A DNA stretch of 58,549 bases, taken from assembly GCA_022825925.1 (NCBI GenBank), contig JAJDVW010000068.1, forward strand, positions 1 through 58,549. Reading direction: 5' to 3'. Origin of the DNA: Pseudomonadales bacterium. Lineage in GTDB: Bacteria; Pseudomonadota; Gammaproteobacteria; Pseudomonadales; Azotimanducaceae. The notes beneath the pieces are model-generated. The model was given only the letters and a program-made list of their open reading frames with translations, had not been told where the DNA came from and did no database searches. Both the position numbers and the translations under genes were made by a program. Positions 28,249-36,137 of this stretch are shown piece after piece (position 1 is the first letter of the stretch; each line of letters begins with the position of its first letter).

Positions 28249-28678
28249 GCAGGAACCGTTGACGCCGGCTGTCCTGCATGCGCCGTACCAGGGGCATGAA
28301 GTCCGCGTTCAGGTACCACATCTTCGCGATCAGCCGGGCAAGCAGTTCGCGGTCACGCTTCACCAGGCAGGTGCCGCGCGTCAGGACCTGGGTCAGGATG
28401 AGCGGGCCCGCTGTGTGCAAGTCAACGAGATCCACCGGGCGGCCCGTCGCCAGGGCAATGTCGTCCATCAGGGCGAGGCGCACCGCGGCGTCGATCGGTC
28501 CCGCGGCGGCGACCGCGACGTCCACGTCACTGTCCGGCCTCGGACCCTTTCGTGCGGAGACGGCCGCGCTGGTCGCGCCGCGCTCGGCGAGCGAGCCAAA
28601 GAGGTAACCCAGCCGGATCTCCGGGCGCTTCTCGAGCGCCTCCGTCAAGGCCCGTGCGGTGGCGGTTCGGGTATCCAT
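28241..28678 (-). CDS. mntA: MntA-like nucleotidyltransferase antitoxin
   Basis: A 145-residue minimal nucleotidyltransferase, the antitoxin of the MntA-HepT module, which AMPylates HepT. The Gly-Ser of LGYLFGS and the metal-binding D-x-D (PDSDVDVAV) are present. The stretch between them is 21 residues instead of the usual 10 or so, because of an insertion rich in Ser/Ala/Lys. PVDLVDLHTA and the Arg-rich C-terminus fit the family. ATG 28678 starts just before the first helix. Confidence 0.85.
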   Translation of the reverse strand: MDTRTATARALTEALEKRPEIRLGYLFGSLAERGATSAAVSARKGPRPDSDVDVAVAAAGPIDAAVRLALMDDIALATGRPVDLVDLHTAGPLILTQVLTRGTCLVKRDRELLARLIAKMWYLNADFMPLVRRMQDSRRQRFLHG

Positions 28679-28819
28679 GGGCACGCGCGGCCGCTGCTCC
28701 TCGCGGTTCGCACCGGGCTGCGATGGGAGGTTCGATCCGAGTATGGGGTAACGCGCCAGAGCGTCAAGCCCGCCCGCCGGCCGGTAGAATTCCGCGCAGC
28801 CGATAACGCGGAGCAGGCC

Positions 28820-29212
28820 ATGGCCCAGAGGGAGCCGGTACCGATCAAGTTCCCCCCGGACGAGAAGCTCGCCGGGCTCTACGCGCGCGTCGTGGAACTT
28901 GCGAAGGAACTCCCCGGCGTCGTCGAGAGCAGGAGCTACGGCACGCCGTCGATCAAGGTGAAGCGCCGTCTGCTGGCGCGGCTCCGGTCCGAGGCGGAAG
29001 GCGGGCTCGCCATCCAGTGCGATTTCATGGAGCGCGAGATGCTGCTGCAGGCGGCCCCGGAGACGTTCTACATCACCGACCACTACGCGGACTACCCGAT
29101 GGTGCTGGTCAACCTGGAGACCGTGCGCTGGGAGGCGATGCCCGGGATTCTCGAGCACGGCTGGCGCCGGGTGGCGACGCCGGCGCTGGTCCGGGAGCTG
29201 GAGGCCCGCTGA
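28820..29212 (+). CDS. MmcQ/YjbR family protein
   Basis: A 130-residue protein of the MmcQ/YjbR family, which has a cyclic double-wing DNA-binding-like fold but no established biochemical role. Family features are LPGVVESRSYGTPSIKV, the Lys/Arg-rich strand after it, FYITDHYADYPMVLVNL, and the terminal block LEHGWRRVATPALV. ATG 28820 sits near the divergent mntA promoter region. Confidence 0.8.
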   Translation: MAQREPVPIKFPPDEKLAGLYARVVELAKELPGVVESRSYGTPSIKVKRRLLARLRSEAEGGLAIQCDFMEREMLLQAAPETFYITDHYADYPMVLVNLETVRWEAMPGILEHGWRRVATPALVRELEAR

Positions 29213-29300
29213 GGCCGACCATGGGGCGCTACAATCGCACCGTCCATCCCCGCCGTCCGGGATACGCGGCACTTGCGGGAGGAAGGCAGGAGGCCCGACC

Positions 29301-29903
29301 TTGGCAACCCACTACGTACTGATCGACTACGAGAACGTCCAGCCGAAGAACCTGGCGGCGCTGAAGGACGACGCGAAGGGCCGCTCGTTCCAGGTCATGG
29401 TTTTCGTCGGCGCCAACCAGGGCAAGATCCCGAAGGACCTCGTCTTCGAGATGCAGTCCTTCGGCAGCGACGCCGACTACATCGAGATCTCCGGGAGCGG
29501 CAAGAACGCGCTCGACTTCCACATCGCCTACTACCTGGGCGCGCTCGCCCGCGACAGTTCGGAAGACCACTTCCACGTCGTGTCGAGAGACACGGGATTC
29601 GACCCGTTGATCAGGCACATGCAGGCAAGCGGAGTTCACGTCGAGCGGCGGAAGGGGTTGTTCGAGATTCCCTGGCTCGAGGTCGCCGAGACCGATCCCT
29701 TCGCCGAGCAGATCGACAAGATCGTCCAGAACTTCGACCTGCAGGGCAAATCCCGTCCCCGCAAGGTGCGCACCGTGAAGACCACGATCAACAACCTCTT
29801 CGGCAAGAGCCTGTCGGACGAGCAGCTCGAGTCTCTGGTGCAGGGCCTGAAGGGCCGCAACTACATCGCCGTCGAAGGCGAACGCGTCAAGTACAAGCCG
29901 TGA
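29301..29903 (+). CDS. NYN/PIN-like domain protein
   Basis: A 200-residue protein with an N-terminal NYN (PIN-like ribonuclease) domain. The acidic-site pattern is visible in VLIDYENVQPKN, SGSGKNALDFHIAYYLG and VVSRDTGFDPLIRHM. A short C-terminal basic domain (NLFGKSLSDEQLESLVQGL) may bind RNA. TTG 29301 is the start; AGGAGG lies about eight bases upstream. The stop overlaps the GTG of the next gene by 4 bases, so the two are coupled. Confidence 0.85.
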   Translation: MATHYVLIDYENVQPKNLAALKDDAKGRSFQVMVFVGANQGKIPKDLVFEMQSFGSDADYIEISGSGKNALDFHIAYYLGALARDSSEDHFHVVSRDTGFDPLIRHMQASGVHVERRKGLFEIPWLEVAETDPFAEQIDKIVQNFDLQGKSRPRKVRTVKTTINNLFGKSLSDEQLESLVQGLKGRNYIAVEGERVKYKP

Positions 29904-30988
29904 AGATCACCCGGCTCACGACGACCCCGCTGACGCTGGGCAAGAGCCTGCTGCGGGTAGAGACCGACGCCGGGGTCGAGGGCTGGGCGGAGGTCCCGGG
30001 CCGCAACAACCGGGTTTTCGATGGCTACCTCGAGGGCGTCATCGCCCCCGTTCTCGTCGGAGAGGACCCGCGCCTCATCGACCGGCACTGGGAGACCCTG
30101 GCGCTTGGCCGCGAGGAACGCTTCTTCAAGCTGCCGGGCTGGGTGGTCGGCGTCGTCGACGTGGCGCTCTGGGACATCCTCGGCAAGGACACCGGGCTGC
30201 CCGTGCACACGCTCATGGGCGGCGCCCGGCGCAGGACGATCCCGCTGTACTGGAGCACGGGCTCGGGCTGGCGCATGCAGCCGGAGGAGATGCTCGCGCT
30301 CGTGCAGGACGGCCGGGAACGCGGTTTCCGCGCCTTCAAGATCCGCATGGACTGGCGCGGCTGGCGGCAGGACATCGATCCCGAGAAGGACTTCCAGCTC
30401 TTCCGGCTGGCGCGCGAGTTCCTGGGCGGCGGGGAGTACCTGGGGTTCGATACGAACAACGGCTACTCGGTGTCCACGGCCATCCAGCAGGGCCGGCGTT
30501 TCGAGGCGCTCGGCATCGACCACTTCGAGGAGCCGATTCCGCACTACGACCTGCCGGGACTGAAGCAGGTGAGCGACGCGCTCGACGTCGCGGTCTCCGC
30601 CGGAGAGCAGGACGCGTTCCGCTGGTGGTTCCAGAACCTCGTGCTGCTCGGCGATCCGGACATCCTGCAACCCGACATCCTCAACGCCGGCGGGCCGAGC
30701 GAGGTCAAGCGCATCTTCGAGATGGCGACGACGCTCGACAAGCCGGTCATGCCGCACAGCCCCCAGGCGGGCATCAACTCGATGGCGTCGCTGCACGTCT
30801 ACGCGACGGTGCAGAACGCGACGCGGCCGCACGAGTTCTCGATCGAGTTCTCCGGGCCCCTCGACGACGTGGCGGACCTCTACGGGGAGGATGTCCTGCC
30901 GCGGGACGGGGCGATGGTGCTGACCGACGGGCCGGGCTTCGGGATCGATCTCAACGAAGGGGCGCTGGCGCGGCTGACGGTGCGTTGA
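29900..30988 (+). CDS. Mandelate racemase/MLE family enzyme
   Basis: A 362-residue enolase-superfamily enzyme. The N-terminal capping domain is followed by a TIM barrel with metal ligands in FDTNNGYS, FEEPIPHYD and SAGEQDAF. The general-base Lys lies in AFKIRMD and the His in MPHSPQAGI. The substrate is not predictable from this alone; acid-sugar dehydratase or racemase are the usual possibilities. The GTG start overlaps the NYN gene in GTGA. Confidence 0.87.
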   Translation: MKITRLTTTPLTLGKSLLRVETDAGVEGWAEVPGRNNRVFDGYLEGVIAPVLVGEDPRLIDRHWETLALGREERFFKLPGWVVGVVDVALWDILGKDTGLPVHTLMGGARRRTIPLYWSTGSGWRMQPEEMLALVQDGRERGFRAFKIRMDWRGWRQDIDPEKDFQLFRLAREFLGGGEYLGFDTNNGYSVSTAIQQGRRFEALGIDHFEEPIPHYDLPGLKQVSDALDVAVSAGEQDAFRWWFQNLVLLGDPDILQPDILNAGGPSEVKRIFEMATTLDKPVMPHSPQAGINSMASLHVYATVQNATRPHEFSIEFSGPLDDVADLYGEDVLPRDGAMVLTDGPGFGIDLNEGALARLTVR

Positions 30989-31036
30989 CCGGTCGCGGCT
31001 CCGTTTCCGACGCGGCTCCCATTCAGGGAGGCGGCG

Positions 31037-31150
31037 TTACGGGAACGGCATGTTCCACAACAGCGCGCCCATCGAGATCAGGATGAACAGCATCGCGAGC
31101 GCCAGGATGCGCTGCGATGTCAGCCCACGCCGCTTGCGATCGTCTGACAC
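31037..31150 (-). CDS. Tiny single-pass membrane peptide (37 aa)
   Basis: A 37-residue ORF starting at GTG 31150, nine bases after the D-aminoacylase stop. It has a charged N-terminus (SDDRKRRGLTSQR), one hydrophobic helix (ILALAMLFILISMGALLW) and a short NMPFP tail. The positive-inside charge pattern and tight spacing suggest a genuine small membrane protein, translationally coupled to the enzyme upstream. No family recognised. Confidence 0.5.
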   Translation of the reverse strand: MSDDRKRRGLTSQRILALAMLFILISMGALLWNMPFP

Positions 31151-31159
31151 TTCGGACTG

Positions 31160-32893
31160 CTAGTGGGCGGCGCGCGCCAGCGGACCGCGCAGCAGCTGTC
31201 CGGACTGCGCGCCCGTGTGCTCGTTGTCGCGCAGGAGCACCTCGCCGTTCACGACCGTGGCCGCGATGCCGTCCGCCGTCTGCCTGAAGCGTTTGGCGCC
31301 GCCGGGCAGGTCGTGCACGACTTCGGGCATGCGCGGTCCGATCCTCTCGGGATCGAACACGGTCACGTCGCCCGCAAAGCCGACGCGCAACAGGCCCCGG
31401 TCGTGGAGCCCCCAGTGCGTCGCCGGTTCGAGGGTGACCATGCGGACGGCTTCCTCGAGCGTCAGGGCCTGCTTCTCGCGGACCCAGTGGCTGAAGATGT
31501 GGGTCTGCAGCGAGCTGTCCATGATCTGCGAGACATGGGCCCCGGAGTCGGAGAAAGTCACGACGGAGCGCGGGTGCTTCATCATGGCGAGCACGTCCGC
31601 GTCGACCTCGTTGTTGATCGGGTGGCGGAAGAGCGTCTTGAGGTCGCCTTCGAGCGCGAGGTCGATGAACGCCTGCGCCGGCGCGACGCCGCGTTCCGCG
31701 GCGATCTCGGCGATGGAGCGGTTGCGCTTTGCGGCGGGGGCCGAGGGCTCCGTCATCGAGTCCATCACGAACAGCCAGTCCCAGTCCGGCGGGGCCAGGG
31801 TGACGCCCCGCGCCGCGTGACGTTCGCTCGGGCGGCTCGCAACGTCGACGAGCTTCGCCTGCAGCGCCGGGTCGGCGAGCTTCGCGCGCTGCTCCTCGAG
31901 CGGCAGTGCGCGCAGGTCGCGCCAGGCGTCCCAGCCGTCGAAGGGGGTGTAGGACTCGAAGGTGTACAGCACGTTGAGCGAGCGCGAGTGCACCTGCGCG
32001 AACATCCGTCCGCCGGCCGCGGCGGTCTCGTCGAGCAGGTCGAAGTAGCGGCGCCACAGGTCCGGCGCATGCCTTGATGCGAACATGCCCCAGGTGACCG
32101 GCACGCCCGTTTCGACGGAGAGGTCGCGGAGCCGCTCGTGGTACTCGCGAATGCGGTCGGGGTCCGGCCCCGTCCGCTCGCCCGCGATCTCGAACATGCC
32201 GGCGCCGGTCTCTCCCATCGCGTGCACGATCGCGCGGACTTCGTCCCAGCTCGCCACGCGGCTGGCCACCGGCCGGTGGTCCGAGGTCTGGTGGTTGGGG
32301 GAGCGCGACGTGGTGAAGCCCATCGCGCCGGCCTGTACGGCCTCCCGCACGATGACCTGCATGCGGGCCAGGTCGTTCTCGGTGGCGGCTTCCGTGAAGG
32401 CCCGCTCGCCCATCACGTACGTGCGCAGGGCCGAGTGCCCGACGTAGCCGGCGTAGTTGATGCCCTTCGGCAACGCGTCGAGCACGTCGAGGTACTCGGG
32501 GTAGGTCTCCCAGCGCCAGCGGATGCCCTCCAGCATGGACTCGCGGGCGATGTCCTCGGCGCGTTCGAGATTCCGGAACACCAGGTCCGCTTCCTCCTCG
32601 CGGCAGGGCGCCAGCGTGAAGCCGCAGTTGCCCATGACGACGCTCGTCACGCCGTGGTAGCAGGAGCAGGAGCCGATCGGGTCCCAGAACACCTGGGCGT
32701 CCATGTGCGTGTGCCCGTCGACGAAGCCGGGCGTCACGACGTGGCCTTCGGCGTCGATGTTGTCCGTGCCGCGCTCCCGGATGCGGCCGATGGCGGCGAT
32801 CCTGCCGTCCGTGATGCCGAGGTCCGCGCGATGGGCGGGCGCGCCGGAGCCGTCGACGATGGAACCGTTGCGGATGACGAGATCGTAGGGCAT
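31160..32893 (-). CDS. N-acyl-D-amino-acid deacylase family amidohydrolase
   Basis: A 577-residue D-aminoacylase-type amidohydrolase that would release D-amino acids from N-acyl-D-amino acids. Metal-binding residues are in PGFVDGHTHMD, the conserved Cys is in VTSVVMGNCGF, and later blocks are FTTSRSPNH, VTFSDSGAHV and GFAGDVTVFDPE. It is longer than classical D-aminoacylase (about 480), like the subgroup annotated as amidohydrolase family D-aminoacylase. It heads a short unit with the 37-residue membrane peptide. Confidence 0.88.
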   Translation of the reverse strand: MPYDLVIRNGSIVDGSGAPAHRADLGITDGRIAAIGRIRERGTDNIDAEGHVVTPGFVDGHTHMDAQVFWDPIGSCSCYHGVTSVVMGNCGFTLAPCREEEADLVFRNLERAEDIARESMLEGIRWRWETYPEYLDVLDALPKGINYAGYVGHSALRTYVMGERAFTEAATENDLARMQVIVREAVQAGAMGFTTSRSPNHQTSDHRPVASRVASWDEVRAIVHAMGETGAGMFEIAGERTGPDPDRIREYHERLRDLSVETGVPVTWGMFASRHAPDLWRRYFDLLDETAAAGGRMFAQVHSRSLNVLYTFESYTPFDGWDAWRDLRALPLEEQRAKLADPALQAKLVDVASRPSERHAARGVTLAPPDWDWLFVMDSMTEPSAPAAKRNRSIAEIAAERGVAPAQAFIDLALEGDLKTLFRHPINNEVDADVLAMMKHPRSVVTFSDSGAHVSQIMDSSLQTHIFSHWVREKQALTLEEAVRMVTLEPATHWGLHDRGLLRVGFAGDVTVFDPERIGPRMPEVVHDLPGGAKRFRQTADGIAATVVNGEVLLRDNEHTGAQSGQLLRGPLARAAH

Positions 32894-32947
32894 GGACGCT
32901 CCTCCGGATGCGGAAGGCCGGAGGCTATCACGCCATGGCCGCGTTAC

Positions 32948-33385
32948 CTACGGGCCGCCGGTTGCCCACCGCCGGTGGCGGCCGCCGCCGGCGGACCAGG
33001 ACCGGATGCGCTCGATCGCGACGCGGATCGCCGTGGATCCCATCGCCGTCGTCTCGTACTGCGGGTACTTCTCGAGCAGCGCCGCGCGGACCGCCGGCTG
33101 CAGGGGGACGACCGTGGCCGTGCCGTCGGCGCGCGCCCACCGCAGGCGGGACCAGTCGTCCTCGTACTCGTCCACCAATAGGGAAACCGCCGGGTTGGCC
33201 TCGATGTTCCGGACGCGTCGCAGCTTGCGTCCGCTCTTCGGCTTGCCGTCGATGGGGATGAACAGGGCGCCGCCGTGCTCGCAGAAGACCACCGGCACGA
33301 GATGCGGCTGGCCGTTGTCGACCGTTGCGAGCCGGGCCACGGGTGCGCGGGTTGCCCAGGAGGGGAGAACAGGTAGGCGCGACAC
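32948..33385 (-). CDS. PPOX-class F420-dependent-like oxidoreductase
   Basis: A 145-residue split beta-barrel flavin/F420-binding protein resembling the PPOX-class F420-dependent family often seen in Actinobacteria. The opening ARLATVDNGQPHLVPVVF, the middle KLRRVRNIEANPAVSLLVD and the WSRLRWARADG stretch are characteristic. Cofactor identity (FMN or F420) cannot be settled from sequence. It lies 13 bases upstream of the PIN gene's stop codon, on the same strand. Confidence 0.8.
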   Translation of the reverse strand: MSRLPVLPSWATRAPVARLATVDNGQPHLVPVVFCEHGGALFIPIDGKPKSGRKLRRVRNIEANPAVSLLVDEYEDDWSRLRWARADGTATVVPLQPAVRAALLEKYPQYETTAMGSTAIRVAIERIRSWSAGGGRHRRWATGGP

Positions 33386-33397
33386 GGGCTCGGGTGC

Positions 33398-33820
33398 TCA
33401 GATCGCCGCCGTTGCGAGGGACTGGATGAAGTGCACCCCTGGCACGACTTTGCGGCTGAGCCGCTCGTCGTTGGTGATGAACAGGTCCACGCGTGCCGCC
33501 GAGGCGCAGGCGAGCTGGATGGCGTCCGGCGCTCGGATCGACCGGTCCTGGCGGATCGCGGCGAATGATCGCGCCGTGACCTGATCGAAGGGTACGACGG
33601 TAGCGGCTGCCGCAATCGTTCGCTCGTAGTCGCGCGCGAGCGTTTCGTCGCCCGCTTCCAGGGGCTTGACCAGGATCTCGCCGAGGGTCAGGGCGGATGT
33701 GATCAGGTCGTCCTGGCGCTCGATCATGCGTTTGCGTAGCGAGAGCATGCGATCGCCCCTCTCGCCCCTGTCCTCGAGCAGGTACACGAACAGGTTGGTG
33801 TCCCAGAAGATCCGGCTCAT
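33398..33820 (-). CDS. PIN-domain (VapC-like) toxin
   Basis: A 140-residue PIN-domain ribonuclease. The four acidic residues are present: FWDTNLFVYL near residue 6, TLGEILVKPL near 45, RAPDAIQLACA near 97 and FITNDERLS near 115. It presumably cleaves RNA when not held by its partner. The start ATG 33820 overlaps the upstream partner gene stop by 4 bases; an ATG two codons earlier is equally possible. Confidence 0.85.
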   Translation of the reverse strand: MSRIFWDTNLFVYLLEDRGERGDRMLSLRKRMIERQDDLITSALTLGEILVKPLEAGDETLARDYERTIAAAATVVPFDQVTARSFAAIRQDRSIRAPDAIQLACASAARVDLFITNDERLSRKVVPGVHFIQSLATAAI

Positions 33821-34302
33821 CGCCATTCGGATCGCAGTCGGCGGACGTAGGCGTCGGCGTCCTCGTCCCGCCAAAGCGCTCTGCCCGTTCCGCGCAGCGA
33901 GAGGATCGGGTCCTCGGGGTGGGCAGCCGCGGGGACATACTCGCCACGGTACCAGTCGATGAGGTGTTGAAGGTCCGGTGGGATCTCATCGGGCTTCGGG
34001 CTGACCTTGCCCGCCACCCGCAGCGGATGACAGGGATCCCCGGGCCGGAACAGGCGCCGCCGCCCCGTGGTGGTCTCGAAAAGCATGCGGTATCGACCGG
34101 GGTTGGGCGGCCTGTTCGCGACGCAGTGCAGGTAAATGTGCACCTTCACCCCGGGCCGCAGGGGCCTTACCCCGGTGATGTTCGCCGACTCTGCCTGGGC
34201 GACGATCTCCGCGATCGTGAAATCAGCCTGATCGGGACGCCTGCGGTGGAGCGATGCCGTAGCGATCCAGACCTCGTCCGCGACGCGAACTTTGTGTTCC
34301 AT
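33817..34302 (-). CDS. Putative PIN-toxin partner protein
   Basis: A 161-residue protein directly coupled to the PIN gene. It begins EHKVRVADEVWIATASLHR and continues through a helical segment DFTIAEIVAQAE and a conserved block HIYLHCVANRPPNPGRYRM. I recognise this as a recurrent hypothetical protein found beside PIN genes. The N-terminal part could bind DNA. Antitoxin function is inferred from the operon and from the palindrome upstream; the protein is unusually large for a VapB. Confidence 0.6.
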   Translation of the reverse strand: MEHKVRVADEVWIATASLHRRRPDQADFTIAEIVAQAESANITGVRPLRPGVKVHIYLHCVANRPPNPGRYRMLFETTTGRRRLFRPGDPCHPLRVAGKVSPKPDEIPPDLQHLIDWYRGEYVPAAAHPEDPILSLRGTGRALWRDEDADAYVRRLRSEWR

Positions 34303-34328
34303 GGCCCGTCGTGACTTAGGTCGACCAA

Positions 34329-34343
34329 GTACACCAAGTGTAC
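34329..34343. promoter_or_regulatory. Palindrome upstream of PIN module
   Basis: A perfect inverted repeat GTACAC-CAA-GTGTAC lies 27 bases before the partner-protein start codon, in the divergent gap with the nucleoside hydrolase gene. It is the expected place for an autoregulatory operator of a toxin-antitoxin pair. Confidence 0.5.
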
Positions 34344-34404
34344 CATGTCGAGGGAAGCGCAGGCCGTCACTGCGCCTCTTGCGCGGCATTGGTAACCTGT
34401 CGCC

Positions 34405-35316
34405 ATGCCCCGCATGATCGTCGACTGCGATCCCGGCCACGATGACGCCATCGCGCTGATCCTGGCGCACGAGTACGCCGAGGTGCTCGGCGTGACCACC
34501 GTGGCCGGGAATGCCCCCCTGGCGGCGACCACCGCCAATGCGCTCATGATGACCGCATTGCTTGGCGCCGATACTCCCGTGCACTCCGGCGCCGCGGAAG
34601 CCCTCGCCGGACCGGCCCCGCACGCCCAGGCCGTGCACGGCAGTTCGGGGCTCGGCGGCGTCACGCGGCTCGAGCACGACCGCGTGGTCGCGAGCACCGA
34701 TGCCGTCGGCTTCCTGCTCGACGCACCGGAGCCGGACGACTGGATCGTCGCGCTCGGACCCCTTACGAACCTGGCGCTCGCGATCGAACGGGACCCCGGC
34801 TGGGTGGACCGGATCGCCGGCATCTCGATCATGGGCGGCAGCGCGACCGTGGGCAACGTGACGCGCGTCGCCGAGTTCAACATCTGGGCGGATCCGGAAG
34901 CCGCCGCCCGGGTGTTCCGCGCCGGCGCCGACCTCACGATGTGCGGGCTCAACCTGACGCACCAGTTCCGCTCGTCGGACGCCGTCACCGAGCGGCTGCG
35001 CGGCGTGGACAACCCCCTGGCCGCCCTCGCGGCCGAGTCGTTCGACTACCTGCACGCGCGGATGGCGGAGTTCATCGGCAGCCGGGACGCGGCGCTGCAC
35101 GACCCGTGCGCCGTGATCGCCGTGACCCACCCGGAGTTGCTCGAGACCCGGATGCGGGCGGTGGACGTCGAAACCGAAGGGGCGCTGACCCGTGGGATGA
35201 CGGTGGTCGATGCCAGGGTCTCCCGGCGGCGCGACCCGGACAATGTTCGGGTCGCCTACGGGATCTACGCCGATGAGGCCTGGGACCTGGTGTTCGCGGC
35301 GCTGGGCGCCTCCTGA
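34405..35316 (+). CDS. Nucleoside hydrolase (IunH-like)
   Basis: A 303-residue inosine-uridine-preferring-type nucleoside hydrolase that cleaves ribonucleosides to ribose and base. The calcium-binding N-terminal motif DCDPGHDDAIA is intact, as are VTTVAGNAPL, ALGPLTNLALAI, AEFNIWADPEAA with the conserved Asn/Asp, and LHDPCAVIAV near the C-terminus. The exact base preference is not readable. Confidence 0.93.
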   Translation: MPRMIVDCDPGHDDAIALILAHEYAEVLGVTTVAGNAPLAATTANALMMTALLGADTPVHSGAAEALAGPAPHAQAVHGSSGLGGVTRLEHDRVVASTDAVGFLLDAPEPDDWIVALGPLTNLALAIERDPGWVDRIAGISIMGGSATVGNVTRVAEFNIWADPEAAARVFRAGADLTMCGLNLTHQFRSSDAVTERLRGVDNPLAALAAESFDYLHARMAEFIGSRDAALHDPCAVIAVTHPELLETRMRAVDVETEGALTRGMTVVDARVSRRRDPDNVRVAYGIYADEAWDLVFAALGAS

Positions 35317-35319
35317 CCC

Positions 35320-35998
35320 ATGACCCGCGGCAGCGCCGACGTGGTGATCGTGGGCGCCGGCATCGCGGGATGCGCGACGGCGTACTACCTGGCGAAGGCC
35401 GGGGTGAAGTCGGTCCTGGTGGACCGTGACGGCGTGGCGCGTCACGCGTCGGGGTTCGCCTACGGCGGGCTTTATCCGCTCTCGGGCGCCGGCATTCGCG
35501 GTCCGATGTTCCCCCGCGCGTCCCCCCTCGCAAAGAGGAGCTTCTCCCTGCACCGGGCGTTGGCCGAGACACTGCCCGGGGAGACCGGCATCGACGTCGG
35601 CTTTCGCCTGCGGCCGACGGTAGGTCTGGCTTTCAGCGACGCCGAAGCCGGACGGACTGCTCTGGGTCGGCACGACCGAGGACGAAGCCGGGTTCGATGA
35701 CCGCCCGACGGCGGCGGGGAAGGCGGCGGTATTGGCGAACCTGGCCCGGATGCTGCCCGGCGTCGCGCCGGGGAACGTGGTCGCGCACACCGCCTGCCTG
35801 CGGCCGATGAGCGGTGATGGGCACGTGGTTCTCGGCGGGGTGCCGGGCGCCCCTCGTGTCTTCGTCGCCACGGGAGGCGGGCGCAAGGGCATCCTGCATG
35901 GTCCGGCGATGGGCGCCGCATGCGCGGACCTCGTCGTGTCCGGAGAGACGGACCTGGACCTGACGCCCTACGACCCCGGTCGGTTCCGGGAGTCCTGA
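35320..35998 (+). pseudogene. DAO-type FAD oxidoreductase, internal deletion
   Basis: Remnant of a D-amino-acid-oxidase-like flavoprotein. The first part (35320 to about 35650) carries the dinucleotide motif VVIVGAGIAGCATAYYL. The last part (about 35650 to 35998, another frame) carries GLLWVGTTEDEAGFDD and RPMSGDGHVVLGGVPG, as in full-length enzymes. Roughly 150 residues of the middle are missing and the junction shifts frame, so no enzyme can be made. It sits four bases after the nucleoside hydrolase stop. Confidence 0.82.
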
Positions 35999-36137
35999 CC
36001 CGAGGCGTTGCCGGCGCCGGCCGGAACAGCGGGCTGGAACTCAGGCACCTCGCCGCGCTCCGACCTGCTGCGTCCCTCCCGCACGGTCTGCATGGCCCAC
36101 CGCAGGGACAGGCGGGCGTTGCCCCGGGGCGCGAGTG

